DNA of 64,000 nucleotides from NCBI RefSeq assembly GCF_032062135.1, contig NC_092862.1, forward strand, positions 62,323,039 to 62,387,038, read 5' to 3'. The notes beneath the pieces are model-generated. The model was not told the DNA's origin. It did not search any database and saw nothing but the letters and a program-made list of their open reading frames with translations. The position numbers and the translations under genes were made by a program. Shown here one piece after another: positions 49,276 to 62,054 of this stretch; the first letter of the stretch is position 1; each line of letters opens with the position of its first letter. This DNA comes from Pyxicephalus adspersus (lineage: Eukaryota > Chordata > Amphibia > Anura > Pyxicephalidae).

Positions 49276-49450
49276 GGTGGCTTAGTGGTTAGCACTCTGG
49301 CCTGACCTCTGCAGCGCTGGGTCACAGATTCTAATCTTAGCCAGGACACTATCTGCATGGAGTTTGCAGGTTCTCCCCGTGTTGGGTGGGTTTCCTCCAG
49401 GTACTCTGGTTTCTTCCCACATTCCAAAAACATGCATTTAGGTTAAAAAA
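49276..49450 (+). mobile_element. tRNA-derived SINE, head copy without tail
   Basis: Starts GGTGGCTTAGTGGTTAGCAC with an A-box-like TGGCTTAGTGG. A worn B box follows, then GACACTATCTGCATGGAGTT, GCAGGTTCTCCCCGTG and AAAAACATGCATTTAGGTT, where it stops and a second copy begins. Confidence 0.85.
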
Positions 49451-49456
49451 CGTTTA

Positions 49457-49755
49457 TGGCTTAGTGGTTAGCATGATGGCATTTGCAACACTAGGTCACA
49501 GGTTCAAACCCCAGCCAGGACATTATCTGCAAGGAATTTGTATGTTCTCCCTGTGTGGGTTTCCTCCTACATACCAAAAAACATGTAGTTAGGTTAATTG
49601 GCTTTTGTCTTTAGACTTTGTTAATGACATATTACTATGGTGGGGATTATAGATTGAGCCCCTGTGAGGGTTAGCTAGTGACGTGACTATAAACTTTGTA
49701 AAGTGCTGTGTACTATGTCGGCACTATATAAAAACTGGCTAATAATGATAGTAAA
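49457..49755 (+). mobile_element. tRNA-derived SINE, full copy with L2-like tail
   Basis: A box TGGCTTAGTGG at 49457 and an excellent B box GGTTCAAACCC at 49501. The SINE body follows, then the L2-like tail CCCTGTGAGGGTTAGCTAGT, TGACGTGACTATAAACTTTG and GTCGGCACTATATAAAAACT, ending in AATAAT. It is a SINE and not a tRNA gene. Confidence 0.9.
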
Positions 49756-50058
49756 AAGTGAATCTGAAATTCTCTAAAATGATCCCTGATGAAGAATCAA
49801 TTACTATTGTAACACATAGATTGCAAGATTTACATTGTTAGTAGGAAAGATTTGTTTCCCAATAAATTGTTAATATACGTTGCTTCCAGATTTCTAAAAA
49901 GAACTGTCGATTTACTTGTGGATTGATTCTGTATATTTAAAAACCCATGTGTGTCAATATCTGCAATAACCTGTGGGGGGTTGGGGTGGTGGGGTGATCA
50001 GACATATGTAATATTCTGTTGCTGAGATCTATTCACAAACCAGGCTGTAACAAAAGCC

Positions 50059-50326
50059 TTAGGCTACGTACACACGTCAGATGATTTTCGTCCGACAATC
50101 GCCTCAGGGGTGATATAGGACCAAAAGCTGGCGTGTGTACAGTGCACATGGTCTGAACAACCATCTTAGTGGATCCACGGACAATGGACGAGGAACGATC
50201 ATAATGAAAGTGAAGGGAGAAGGGGTGCTGCTTCATCATTCTCCCCCTCGTGCAGTCATTTGACGTTGGAAAGGATCATGAAAGATCCTTTCCAACGACA
50301 ATTATTGAATGTGTGTACGTAGCCTT
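50059..50326. mobile_element. MITE, 'GCTGCGTACACACG' family, short copy
   Basis: Left end TTAGGCTACGTACACACGTC, right end AATGTGTGTACGTAGCCTTT. Shares AGCTGGCGTGTGTACAGTGC and GGATCCACGGAC with its relatives. Confidence 0.82.
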
Positions 50327-51640
50327 TGCTATGTGTTGGCCATTACCAGCAGGTGACATCAGTTGGTTTGGTTTGAGATAAGGTTTGGATGAGATAAGGC
50401 TGGCACAAGCAGTGACTGTGTACTTCAAAAACATGCTCAAAAGTCTGCATTTTCAAAGTTTACCTTAAATCCCCATTAAGGATTGTAAAAAAAACCTGTA
50501 TAGTGGCAATAAAAAAAAAGACAATTGGAAGTGTTGCCTACTTATACTATTAAGTACCTGAACAATGACCTTCATGGTACAAAGTATTTTTGTTAATTGG
50601 AAGATGTAGATTAGCAAAATGTTACAATTACTATTTGTAATGATAACATATCTCTTTGTATGGAAATGTACAGGCTTGGCTGCGACCTATTTCCCCGCTT
50701 TGCATAATGTACTTGTTGCACTATATTAATAAAAAATTAAACCAAGTGTATTTATTCAAACTATTTGTGGGAATGATGAAAACACTGGTAAATGTGACTT
50801 TTACTTTATTTACATTATGTACAAAATCACCACAAGGACAGCATTTCTTAGCTTCTGAATCAGAATCAGGAAATAATGCAACAATGTATCATGTCACCTT
50901 TTGCAATAACAATTACATTGATACCATGTCACATATTTTTAGGATGATGCCATGTGCTTACATTCAGGCCATGTAGGTATTGTCATGTAGTTTTACAAAT
51001 TGCATAGGACATAGTGAAAAAAAGTACCAATGTATTGTACTTAATCTTTTTTGCTGTGGTATGGGTTTGTGTGCTGTGTTTGTTTTCAGTTTGACAGTTT
51101 GTTTTCTATTGCAATGCTTTATGCGATGTTGTTTACTTATGATCTCCATCTGTCCATAGTAAAACATTGGCCAGACTTTTCTGCAGGTGGAGTATCAAGA
51201 TCATGGCAAGTGTCCATATACTTGCTTTAGAACATTTACAGTAACAGGCTTGTCCTTTTCAACATACACCCTTTATTGTTTTCACAGCTTATTTTTGCGC
51301 TGGAGTAATTGTATCTTTTTTGGCCAGCAGTACGTTGAAAATGTATATTGATAGTAGTAGCAGAGCCTAAAGTTTAACTGAACCTTTAGTGCAATTACGC
51401 CAATTTTGTAACATGGATTTTCTCTGTTCCCAGGAAATGTTACCTGCCCCTAATTCAGGAGGGCAACATCATTCGTCAAAATGTTCTTAAACATGCTAAC
51501 ACAAGCTCTATATACTCTTCATTCAATCCCTTAGAGAATTTGTAATTTACTCTGAAAACACTTCGTAAATTGGAAAGGACAACGCACATTAGACCACAAA
51601 TAGGGTGACCAATTTTCATCTCACTTCATCAAGTTGTAGA

Positions 51641-51720
51641 TCATCAAATATACCAACTGTGTAAATAACAATGGCCTAAAAAAGGAAACCAATAAGCTAA
51701 AGAGAAGTACACACTATAAA
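51641..51720 (+). repeat. 80-base duplicated segment, copy 2
   Basis: Partner of 47424-47503 with one mismatch. Here it lies in anonymous sequence, outside any MITE I can define. Confidence 0.95.
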
Positions 51721-52109
51721 GCAATATAGGAAAGCATATCTAAACCATAAAAAAGTCATATATTGTCCCTTAACAGTATTTGGTTGCTACATTCATTTTC
51801 ATTCTTAAGCTTTTTTTTCATTTTTAGCTGGTAACTTTGCCTGCAGCACTTGTGGTCCCATATTGGCAACATCTTACATCCTACTATATCAGGACAACAG
51901 AAACAGGATAGGATTACATGACTCCACCTTTCTGCTCTTGTTCATAACATGGAGGGGTTCTGCTCTCAGAGGAACCTGTGAACAATGCAATTTATAACAG
52001 CACATATAGAAAAATATAAAAAAAACATCTTACATGTTTTCTATTTTTTTTAACACAGATATAACAAAACACCATCCATGGTATATTTAACTGGCCAAAA
52101 TTGATGAAA

Positions 52110-52425
52110 GGGGAGTTTAGCATATATACACACGCTAGATTTTTGTCTCCTGATCATGATAGTATTGCATGAAAATCTAGTGTGTGAACAGCTGTCCCCT
52201 GGCGTCATTGTCCATCTTGGAGGATAAATGAATGATTGAGGAGGGACCACCACTTTTTTTCCATGGAGGGGACCACATTAGGGTGCCCCTTGTTTACCCT
52301 TCTGCCTCCCCTCTCCATAGAACAGAACAGTTCTTTGTGTAGGACACTCCTTCATTCTCTTGTCACTGGAAATGATCACCAAAAAATGGTTTCTGGTTAC
52401 AGAGATCTAACATGTGTATAGGACT
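52110..52425. mobile_element. MITE, 'GCTGCGTACACACG' family, old copy
   Basis: Diverged relative. ATACACACGCTAGATTTTTG, GAAAATCTAGTGTGTGAACA, CCCCTCTCCATAGAACAGAA and ACATGTGTATAGGACTTCTT keep the family order, but the termini have decayed. Confidence 0.6.
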
Positions 52426-53584
52426 TCTTACCCAGGCACAAAAGATCAATTGCATTCAATCCTCTTTACTAATTGTTAATGCTTCTCTTTACTTTGTGCT
52501 CTGCCTCATGCAAACTCTGAGCTAGCTATCCCGTCTATCCTAAAATGAGTTGACACCCATAGCCTTCTGTTATCCCTAGCTTCTTTATTTGTTACAAAAC
52601 AACTGTTAATATTATTTGGTTCCTTGTTTCTGTATAGTGATGTTTCCTGGTTAGGTAATGTTTAATTATTTTTACGCAGGTGCTTTTATCAGCCACCAAA
52701 TTTTCAACATTCCAGGTCTTTCTGGCAATGCAAGCTGACAGCCTATTTAACATGATTTGATGACTGTGGATGTCTCTGCACACCATATAATCTATTAACT
52801 AACTGGGATGCCTGGTACTAATCATTCTTTAGCCTCTTCTTATGGAACAATAACACCACCAAAAACTTTTTATAACACTAACTTTTTATAACACTACCAA
52901 TAACACTACCAAAAACTGTTTTTTAAGACACAGCTACTTTCGTTCACAGAAATCCCAATTTTTATCTATTAATGTGTATGTGTGTGTGGGGGAGAGGTGA
53001 CGTCACCAATAGCTACTTTAACATCAGCATTTTGATTACTATTACCCCTTTATCCCCCATATTGTATATTTTCAGATGCACAATATTGTCCCATTCCATA
53101 AATTTACACAAAACTATTTCCAAAGTTGATTCTTACAGATATTTACAACTTCATAGACAATGGAACAAGGGAAGCCAACTACTTGCTAGATGCAAAAGGG
53201 GAATGCCCACACACCTATGACTACATTAGTAAAAAATAGGATCCAAACCCCTGAAACCAACGAACTGAACAATACTATACAGAATTAGACAATAAATCTA
53301 CTGCTAACGGACAAAGGGGGACACAATTCCTAACAAGTCACTAGTTCCCAAATATTCAGTGACTATCTAATAAACAGCAGGGGAGAAATCGATTAAATAA
53401 TAAGACAACTAAACTCTGGCCTTGACAGATACTCCATAGAGTTTTACTAGCTTATAAAGTATGATAAAGTTTTTTTTCTTTTTTCTCTGTCATGTGATGA
53501 TGTCATTTTCCAGCATCACCATGGGTGGGGGTGAGCTCAGCACACCCGAATAGAAAGATTTTTATTGGGGTCACTGGGTACTAC

Positions 53585-53755
53585 AGAACAGAGTGACAAC
53601 ACATAAAAGGGTGACATTTTGGATGAGGGTGACAACACAGATTAGGGGGACATTTTGGATGAGGGTGACAACACAGATTAGGGGGACATTTTGGATGAGG
53701 GTGACAACACAAATTAGGTTGACAACACAGTTTGGGGTAACATTGTGGATAAGGA
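53585..53755. repeat. 36-base minisatellite, about four units
   Basis: Units of GGATGAGGGTGACAACACAG followed by ATTAGGGGGACATTTT, tandem at 53628-53735, with diverged flanking units. The 174-codon minus frame (53581-54105) and the 80-codon frames on both strands cross this repeat and are by-products. Confidence 0.9.
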
Positions 53756-55039
53756 TGGCAACGGGATCCACAGAGGATGATGATGGTGATGATCCAGTGC
53801 AGGGGTCGGACATGGCAGTGGGATGGAGTCCCTGATCTGGGTTTTGTAGTGGTAGACAGTTTTGTATCTATTGCATCAGCACCAATCACAGAAGACAACA
53901 GACTGACTGACTGGTTAGCCAAGCCAAGGTGGGGAGTTTGAGCAGTTAGGGAGGGCTGTGGTTTGAGAAGAAGGTCAGGAGTGGATGGCAAGGCAATTTG
54001 CCACACACAAGATGGGCGCTTCCATTCACATAATAAATGTTTCATTTTTAATGGATGCAAGCTAACACCAACAGCACCAGTATGGGGACTGACATCCGTG
54101 TGCAAGTAAGTGAGAATACATATCTAATTTTATTGATATTAGAGTTTAGGTCCATTTTAACCTACTTCTACAGCAACTCCTACAGTAACTCAACTACTAG
54201 TTTGTCCAAAATAATAAATTCCTGGGTTGAGTTCACTCTTTTGTCCCTGGTTATGCTCTACTATCTCAATTTATGAGCACAGTTGGGACAATAAATCCAC
54301 TCCATCTGTAAAGAAATTGTTAATGATTTGGACTGCTATCCTCCTCATCCCCAAAGGGAACATGGAATGGGCCCAAATCTATAAGCAGCTAAGAGAAGCA
54401 TCATTAAATTTGGGATCACAACCATGCAGAATTCTAGATAATAACATTGCAAGTGAAACTTGTTTACCATGACCCTGTTGTAATCCTGCATATTGATCTC
54501 CCTTTTTATTTTATTTGTATATTATTTATTTATTTTTACTACTTCTTTCTTGATCTCTGGGTAACACAATTTTTTTCACCACAGTAAATAAGAACAGACA
54601 TAAGGTAAGTGAAGGACTTGTGGACTAGTTGTCCTGAAACATATATATTTTATTATCAAAAATAACACAGCACTGTATGAAAGCCTAGCCTACTGTCAAG
54701 TGTAAATTAAGTTAAACCATTTTGTTTGTATGGAGGAATAAATGGAAACCAAATATTGTACTACTTACAATGCATAGATTATATTGTATTACAATGGACA
54801 GAAGCAGGGCAATAATCATCCAAATTCCACAGTTTACATTCAAAACATAATAATACAGACAAATGTTAAAACTCTCAGATATATCTGTATAAGTTTACCC
54901 AAGGACAAGAAAAAACAGATTTTTTTACCTTTGCAATCCAATCCATGCATAAGGCAGGTACCCAGATTACTTGATTTGAAGGTCTGGTTGGGTTAAACCA
55001 CGTTTAACTGGGTGGTGGGGTAGGGAAAATGTGATACTA

Positions 55040-58000
55040 GACTGCTTTTTAAAAAAAATAATTTTCATTGAGATACAAGAAGGTTCATACAACAATACAA
55101 AATAGCAAATATCAGCACAATGCATATTTTAAACAACAAATAGCAATAAGCCAGACAAAAAAAACCCAGCATCGCTGTTAATTAAATTAATGGACCAGAC
55201 CTACCAGCATACACAAATCCATACTTAGTTCTTATTACAGCTATTAAACCTCTCAATGGGGAGTACATGCAGTGTCAGATTGAGATTGTTTAACCAGTTT
55301 AGAATATTTGAAAGAGGTGGTAAATTGCATCCAGTGAAACCATTTTTGTGTAAATTTGGCTGTAGTATTGGAATCAGTGAATTCAGGCATTCCCAGAAGA
55401 TGTGTAGGAGTGTGTCTCGTGCCTCTCCACACCTCCAACAGGAATCATCTATATCAGGAAAAAATCTGGCGAGTTTAGAGGGCATCCTTTACCAGCAGGT
55501 AGCTATTTTGTAGTTCTCTCTTGGTACTTATTGCATATGGAGGCCCTAGGACTGTAATGAAGCAACAGCCCCACTTGGCTACAAAATTAGGCGAATCAGG
55601 AGTTTGCATTGCTAGGAGCGATTGGTACACGTGAGACTTGGTAACCTCACAATGACTGTTTGTAGACACAAAGAGATTCTAGTGGCAGCAGGGTACAACT
55701 AAAGTTGCAGGGCAGTGGCATCGACCTGAAAACATAGGAAAGCTGGATGGAGCGCCATGAAGATAGTGAAGGCAATTCCCTATCAGACTGCAAGGTAGAC
55801 AAGGGGATCCATTCTCCATTCTGAAGGAAGTGTATTGCTCCATATACACCTTGCTTATGCCAGAGATGGAAAACCGGATCGAAAGCCCAGAGGGAAATTC
55901 CGGATTTCCCAGAATGGGCGATAAAGGCGATGGGTAAGTAGTCACTTTCACTAGTAGTCACTTTGGAAACTACCTTGTGGTCACACCAATCAGTGGATGT
56001 CTCAGTACAGGGGCTTTACCACATCTGGGGCCCATGCTAAAGAATCAATAGGGGTTGGGGAACTGGCCTCCTCCATGCGAACCCACAGCTTAGAGCCTGC
56101 ATTAGTGCACCAGTCCAGCAAACTAGCTAAGTGCACTGCCTGTTGATGCAGCAAGGGGTCAGGAAACGCCATTCTGCTTCTAGCTTTGGGGAGCCTCAAA
56201 ATCTTGACGCTAACCTAGAGGAGATCCTGTATGCCAAACAAATTTCATGAATTCTGACCAGAATTTGCGTAGAATTTAGGTCGGTAAGTATATTGGAAGA
56301 GCCTGTAACATATACAGCAATCTAAGCATTACATTCATTTTCAGTATGTTACAGCACCCAAACCAAGTGAAGGCCAATTGTTTCAAGTTTTCAAGAACTT
56401 TTCGAATCTGGTTCAGCAGCGGTAAGAAATTAAGTTCAAGAAAAGTCAGCAGTGATCTGGGTGCCCAGATACGAAATGGAGGTATGAGCCCACTTGAAGG
56501 GAAATAATGGAGTCAATGCCACCTGAACAGATCTAGGGATAGTGATATTCAGAGCCTCAGACTTCTGTAAATTTATTTTGTAGTTCGAAAGTTCTGCAAA
56601 TCTACGGCACTCCCCCTGAAGATTAGGGAGGGAAGTAACCGGTGAGGAAGCTTAAAAAAGCAAGTAGGGCCAATACGTACCCCCATTAGCTCGCACCATC
56701 TGTAAAAAAGGGTTCTATGGACAAAAAAAAATAGCAATGGAGACAGGGGGCAATCCTGCTTTGTCCCGTTGGTGATAGCAAACGGCGGTAAAACCTCGCC
56801 ATTAACTATCACTCTAGCACTGGGCAAAGAGTACAGAGCCCGAACCCATTGGAGAAATTTCGCCGGAAGGCCTAAAAGTGTTAAAGTGGTGAGGAGGAAC
56901 GACCAATCAACCTGGTAAAATGCCTTCTCCGCATCTGTGGAGAGAAGCATGGGCCGAGATTTGTGGCCATGATGTATAATATTTAGGCTGCGGGTGGTAT
57001 TATCTTTAGCCTCTCACATAGGGAGGAAGCCACTTGGATCGGGGTGTATGATACTGTTTAGCACAGGAGTCAATCTCTGAGCTAGTATACTAGCGAACAT
57101 TTTTTAATCACAATTCAGTAGGGAGATGGGACTGTAGCTAGTACATAATTGAGGATCTTTATCAGGCTTCAGTATAACTGAATGTGAACGGAGAGTGCAT
57201 CCCTAGGAGGAGCGTGACCCTGTAAGATTGCATAAAAGGACATCACCAGGTGAGGACCAAGCAAATGGAAATGTAAAGCCATCAGGGCCCGGGGCCTTCC
57301 CTGACGCTGTGCACCTAATAACCGCTTGCAACTCAAGAAGAGTAATTGGTTTATCTAACAACTCAATGGTTTCTTTCAGTAAAGTAGGAAAGTCTTAGGT
57401 AGTCACTGATTTTAGATATCTTATCAGGTAGGACTGAGTCACCAGTATACCAATGTAAATTGTAGAGTTGGCTATAAAAGTCACTGAAGGATTGTGCGAT
57501 TTCATTAGTGGCATGAACAACAGTGCCAGAAAAATGTTAGATACTAGAAATGTACATTAAAGCTTTTTTGGACTTAGGCACTTGTGCTAGAGCTCTACCA
57601 CAGTGATTGGCATGCTCATAGTAAAAGCGCCTGCATCTAAGCAGTTGCTCTTTAGCCTTATCCCTATAAAGGGCTTTCATTTGGCCATGGATTGTGAGTA
57701 ACTTGGTCTCCAGATCCACTGCCTGCTGTCGCTTGTGCTGCATCTCTAGAGCTTGGAGCTCCTGAAGCAAAGTTTGAAGTCGTTCCTTTTTGAGCTTCCT
57801 AATCCTGCTGCCTTGCTGGATGAATATGCCTCTAATGAAGCATTTGTGCGCTTCCCAAACATTTATTGGGTTAACTGTTGAACCCTCATTATGTGAGAAG
57901 AAAGAAACGAGTTCTGGAAATAATAATTCCAGATGAAACCACGAGGGTGACTGGGGAATGGTCCGAGAATGTTATAGTACCTATGTCCGATTCAAATATC

Positions 58001-58720
58001 AGGGGAATTGTATTGTGCAACAAAGAAATCTAGTCTGGAGTATGTTTAACGGACAGAAGAGTAGTAGGTATAATCTTGGGTTCCCGGGTGGTGTAAGCCC
58101 CAAATATCAACTAACTGGTTCCCATGTAATAGGCTCTTCAGCCGTTCATGGTAAGAAAAAGGCAAATGTGAGTGCCCCCTTGAGACATCCAATGATGGGT
58201 TGAGCGTCAGAATAAAATCACCTCCCATTATTATAGTACCCGGGTCAATGTCAGGCAAAACAGCCAGTACATGTTCTAAGAAGGGCAACTGATTGGAGTT
58301 GGGAAGATATACGTTTACAAACATGTACATTTGGTCACCAACTTTGCCTGGAACAATAAGATATTGCCCTTCTGGGTCAGTGCAAAACATAGAAAGGGAC
58401 CACGGCAAGGATCCATCAATAAGGATGCTAACACCCCTACAGTGGGATTTCCAAAGATCATTCAGTAGCACTGACCCTTTGGTAGGGGAATTCAAACCTT
58501 TTGACATTCACGAATGTGACTGTGAAGGACATCTCTTTCAGAAAAAACGGTACGACAATCAAAATGTCAAATCAGGGGGGGGGGGGGGGGGAGTACAGAG
58601 GATCAACAATACTAGATCCCTTCTGGGGTTTAGGGGGAAGAAGGGGAGAGGGAGAAATGGGAAACAGGAACAGATGGGATATTGGGTGGAAGAGGGCGAG
58701 GCTCCAAAAAACTAAAGAGT
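55040..58720 (-). pseudogene. L1/Tx1-type LINE ORF2, 5'-truncated and decayed
   Basis: Non-LTR retrotransposon read on the minus strand. Apurinic-type endonuclease at 58046-58550: KGLNSP near the start, IIMGGDF, then VDIWGLHHPG with YTYYS, and a frameshift near 58510. Connector at 57537-57770 with YYEHANHCGRALAQ, as in Tx1/L1 elements. Reverse transcriptase part at 56573-56950 with DAEKAFYQVDW (motif A) and NGTKQDCPLSPLLF (motif B'); the YADD box was not found in an open frame. C-terminal Cys/His knuckle CWRCGEARDTLLHIFWEC near 55390-55445. A-rich 3' end CAATGAAAATTATTTTTTTT near 55050-55072. Many frame breaks. It sits in gcnt2 intron 1, in sense orientation. Confidence 0.9.
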
Positions 58721-60414
58721 TTTAATATTTAACTCCACTGCTCTGTGTCTCTTAAGTGCGGTTGGGGCTAAACATGTCTTTCCTGATTAGGAAAGGCTGT
58801 ATATTGTTATTACATTTTTAAAGATTTAAATCCAGTTGATGTAAGTTTTTGGTCACTGTTAGAACCAGACTCACATTCATATGTAGCACTAGAGAATTGT
58901 TAATATTACTGGAGGATTGACCTTTAGTACTGCACTAAAGTACATGAGGTATGCTGTTATCGCAATAATTTGTACAGTGAATGTTTGCCGAACCACCCTG
59001 AAGAACCATGAGTATTGTTAGTATTACAAAACGTCTTTACCTTCCACGCCTTTCCCAAAACCTCAATATGGAATTCCAACAATAGTATTTAAAAAAGAAA
59101 TCAGAAAAAGACTACTGCTGTAAGTGGGTCTTGCAGATCGTTATGTATTGTAGAATTTTCATACATAATTCCTTAGGAACTTGGCTCTGAATCTACTGGC
59201 AAACTATGTGTAAAATGAAGCCATGCTCATTCGAGTATTTACATATTCTGATCAAGGTGTAAAAACACTTCCAAACTGGGCCTCAATTATGTCTGTAGCT
59301 ATAGGAGAAAGTGGAAAAATTGCTTTGTAAAGTTCATAATAGAAACACACAGATCCTGGAAATTTATGATCCCTCTAATTTAAATCAGAACTCCAAAAAC
59401 CATAAAATGAAATGAATAATCCATTAAAAAGGCAAAACCAGCTTTTGCTAAATCCAGAGCTTTTCCCTGTGGTACCTTTTTCAATTAGATGTCCTAAGAC
59501 CTCACTTTGTGTGCCGACATAATTTAACCCACTTCTTCTGAGCCCAGGTCATCCTTGACCCTGCTCATAACAGGAGAGTGAAGGGAGGAACGACACAGTT
59601 TTGAGCTAATCCTTGTCACTCTGGTTTCTTTTCCAGTTAGTGTGCTTTTCATAAGTACATGAACTGATTGGCTCATTGTTCTGCTCTTCATGCCACACTC
59701 TAGCCCTGATAAACAGAGTCTGATACCTGATACTTAAACTGCTTGTATTTAAATACATTTGATTTTGTAGTATGATTATTGGTTTTGTTTTTTTACATCT
59801 GTCTAAATTTTAGCTTCAAACAACTAGCAGGTGTTTCTAAGCAGATAAAAACTGACTGCAATCTGACTTCAGAGTTTTTGGTCTGATTTTTGAGAATCAA
59901 TTACTTTACACAACATGCTGCTAGAGAGGTCAGTGATTGATTGTTTAAAGCAATTTTATTGTATGGATAAAAGAGTGGAGTGTCAACTCATTGGAGCAGT
60001 ACCATACAGTACCATAATCAAATTTTAACCCCAACCAGTTTTGATTTACATCTGCCTTTTTAGGGAGAATTCCACTAACTTTCAATTCCTGTAACAAAAT
60101 GAAAAAAATACGGGAATTCGTGAACAGGAAATCAAAGAAAGTTCTAAGATGTTCTAAAATTTCCCTTTTCTACTAAATATTGTGCTGCTGTTCCTTTTTG
60201 ATAAGAGCCCATCATGTGTCCACCACCTTGTCTTTCTGACACCGTCACCTTCTCAGGACAGAAAGATAAGAAATTATCCTGCAAAATCTGCTGAAAAATC
60301 ACCCCATGCAAGAGTGTTGATCTACTATATTTCAGAGAGCACTCCTTCTCCTGCTGACCCACACAACATTACCACTGATGTAGAGGTCAGCAGGATAGTC
60401 AGTATGCTCTATGG

Positions 60415-60798
60415 CAGCGGACCCCAACCACCGGGCCGCGGCCCACTACCGGTCCGCGGCGGTGTTTTCAGTGGGCCGCGAGTACATGATCCATTATTGA
60501 AAACGAAGCGGCACCCAACCACCATCCGCGGACCGGAAGTGGTCCGCAGCGGTGTTTGTATGAGATGCCGGTAAATGTACACAGTAGTCTGTGTACAAGC
60601 AATGCGAGCACATGACATGCAGCTCGATTGGCTGTCAGATGTCATGTGATCGCTTTGAAGCAGCAGAGGTGCACAGAGAGAAAAGAGAAGACGCCAGAGT
60701 ATGTCTTCTCTTTTCTCTCTGTGCACCCCCCCCCGGTCCTCAGAGAAATTTCCTTCCGTGAAACCGGTCCCTGGGGCCAAAAAGGTTGGGGACCGCTG
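60415..60798. mobile_element. hAT MITE with perfect 8-base target duplication
   Basis: Starts CAGCGGACCCCAACC and ends GGTTGGGGACCGCTG. Flanked on both sides by CTCTATGG (60407-60414 and 60799-60806). 384 bases. The inside has GGTCCGCGGCGGTG-type GC-rich blocks and AAGAGAAGACGCC/ATGTCTTCTCTTTTC inverted segments near 60680-60715. The 123- and 130-codon frames overlapping it are by-products. Confidence 0.95.
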
Positions 60799-61583
60799 CT
60801 CTATGGGGCATAAAAGAGTTGGGCAATCCTGGAAGTGCCAGATTCAAAAGACTTGTTTTTTTTTTTACCCAAAAAATGGGATTAGAAAAAGAATCTCTGT
60901 TTATACTCGATTGACACATGGTGGCATATTCTGGAACTGCATTTGTCTCTAGTTTGACAGATCTGAGCTGTCAAACACAAGCTGTTTGTAACACACTTTA
61001 ATGAGAAGACAGCTCCATCTACAGGTGACCAACAATAATGCACAAATGGTCAGAAACTTCCCTTAGGAACAAAAGACATTATTTCAATAAATATATCTGT
61101 ATTTGTTATAACTCTAAATCTAGTCTAATCATGGGGCTCTATTTTAACATTCCCTCAAACATTCCCTGGTGGTAATCAATCACTGCAATTGAAAAACATG
61201 GACATGGAAGATTCCCTGTTTTATACATAGCATCCATGGTGTTGAGATTAATTCTTCAATGTATGAAGTCTTTAATAACATGCTACAATGGGAGATACCG
61301 TGAGTGTTTCAAATCAACCAATCAGGTTAGAGCTCCTGGCTTTGGGTAAGTTAGTTTGTGCTTACTTGTTGTGGGATACAACTGCACATCATTACTCAAT
61401 GCATCATTATGCAATTAAATTTCATTGTTCTCTGATACATCAAACAGTGATATGCCTTTTATATTGAGGATTTCCATTCATGGAAGACATAAACTGTACA
61501 TATTGAAAAATCACTTTTTATTTCTTTATTTCTTTATTATTTACATTTTATCCCTTTTTTTAATGTGGTTTGATAATATAGAG

Positions 61584-61845
61584 CAGTGTTTTGCGACCTT
61601 TTTAACACAGAGGAAACGTTGAAATAACTTTCAGGTAACCTCTGCTATAGATACTATAAGCATAGCTCACAGTACATTAGTAAGAGGAATGCCTCTTACA
61701 TTGCTAGCCAGTGGGAAGAGTACCCCCCCTACAAGGACCTTAAAAGGATCATTGGTGTCACTTAAACTAACCTTTAAGGCTCAAATTGCTCATTGCTCAA
61801 GGAACCCCTAGTAAACTCAGGAAGAACCCTGGTTGATAAACACTG
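61584..61845. mobile_element. MITE with CAGTGTTT TIRs
   Basis: Starts CAGTGTTTTGCGACC and ends GGTTGATAAACACTG, inverted with two mismatches. The flanks ATATAGAG and ATAAACTG are only partly alike, so the target duplication is uncertain. hAT-like by its ends. Confidence 0.75.
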
Positions 61846-62054
61846 ATAAACTGTTGGTTGGCTTTTAGAACAATCCCATTTCTCATACACTGTACACTCC
61901 TTTTATAACCACAGGATTTTACAGTTTGTTCTCAGCATTTTGCATTAAGAGGAAATTACATCAGAAAATAAATGAATTAGCATATTTTAACCCTGTCACT
62001 GTCCATGCTAAATGCTTATTTTCAGCAATAACATACAAATTTGAATACACATAC

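Larger units (their letters stand above)
46137..62054 (-). other. gcnt2 copy A intron 1 (15.9 kb)
   Basis: Donor GCAG|GTATGT at the 62054 side, acceptor CCAACAG|AT at the 46137 side. It is packed with mobile elements, listed separately. The unlisted stretches 47766-48648, 50327-52109, 52426-53580, 53756-55039, 58721-60414 and 60799-61583 hold no supported gene. One diverged repeat at about 61139-61240 resembles 40667-40794. No further gcnt2-type first exon occurs inside the intron. Confidence 0.75.

Noticed and set aside
49276..49345. tRNA gene
   Set aside because: The A box and later B box belong to a SINE with an L2-like tail. The cloverleaf is not maintained and the unit is duplicated.
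53581..54105. 174-codon minus-strand ORF with CCHPHPKCPPN repeats
   Set aside because: The Cys/His/Pro pattern is the translation of the 36-base minisatellite at 53585-53755. There is no domain, and the upstream part is not protein-like.
60182..60780. 130-codon plus and 123-codon minus ORFs
   Set aside because: Both cross the hAT MITE at 60415-60798 and have no domain.
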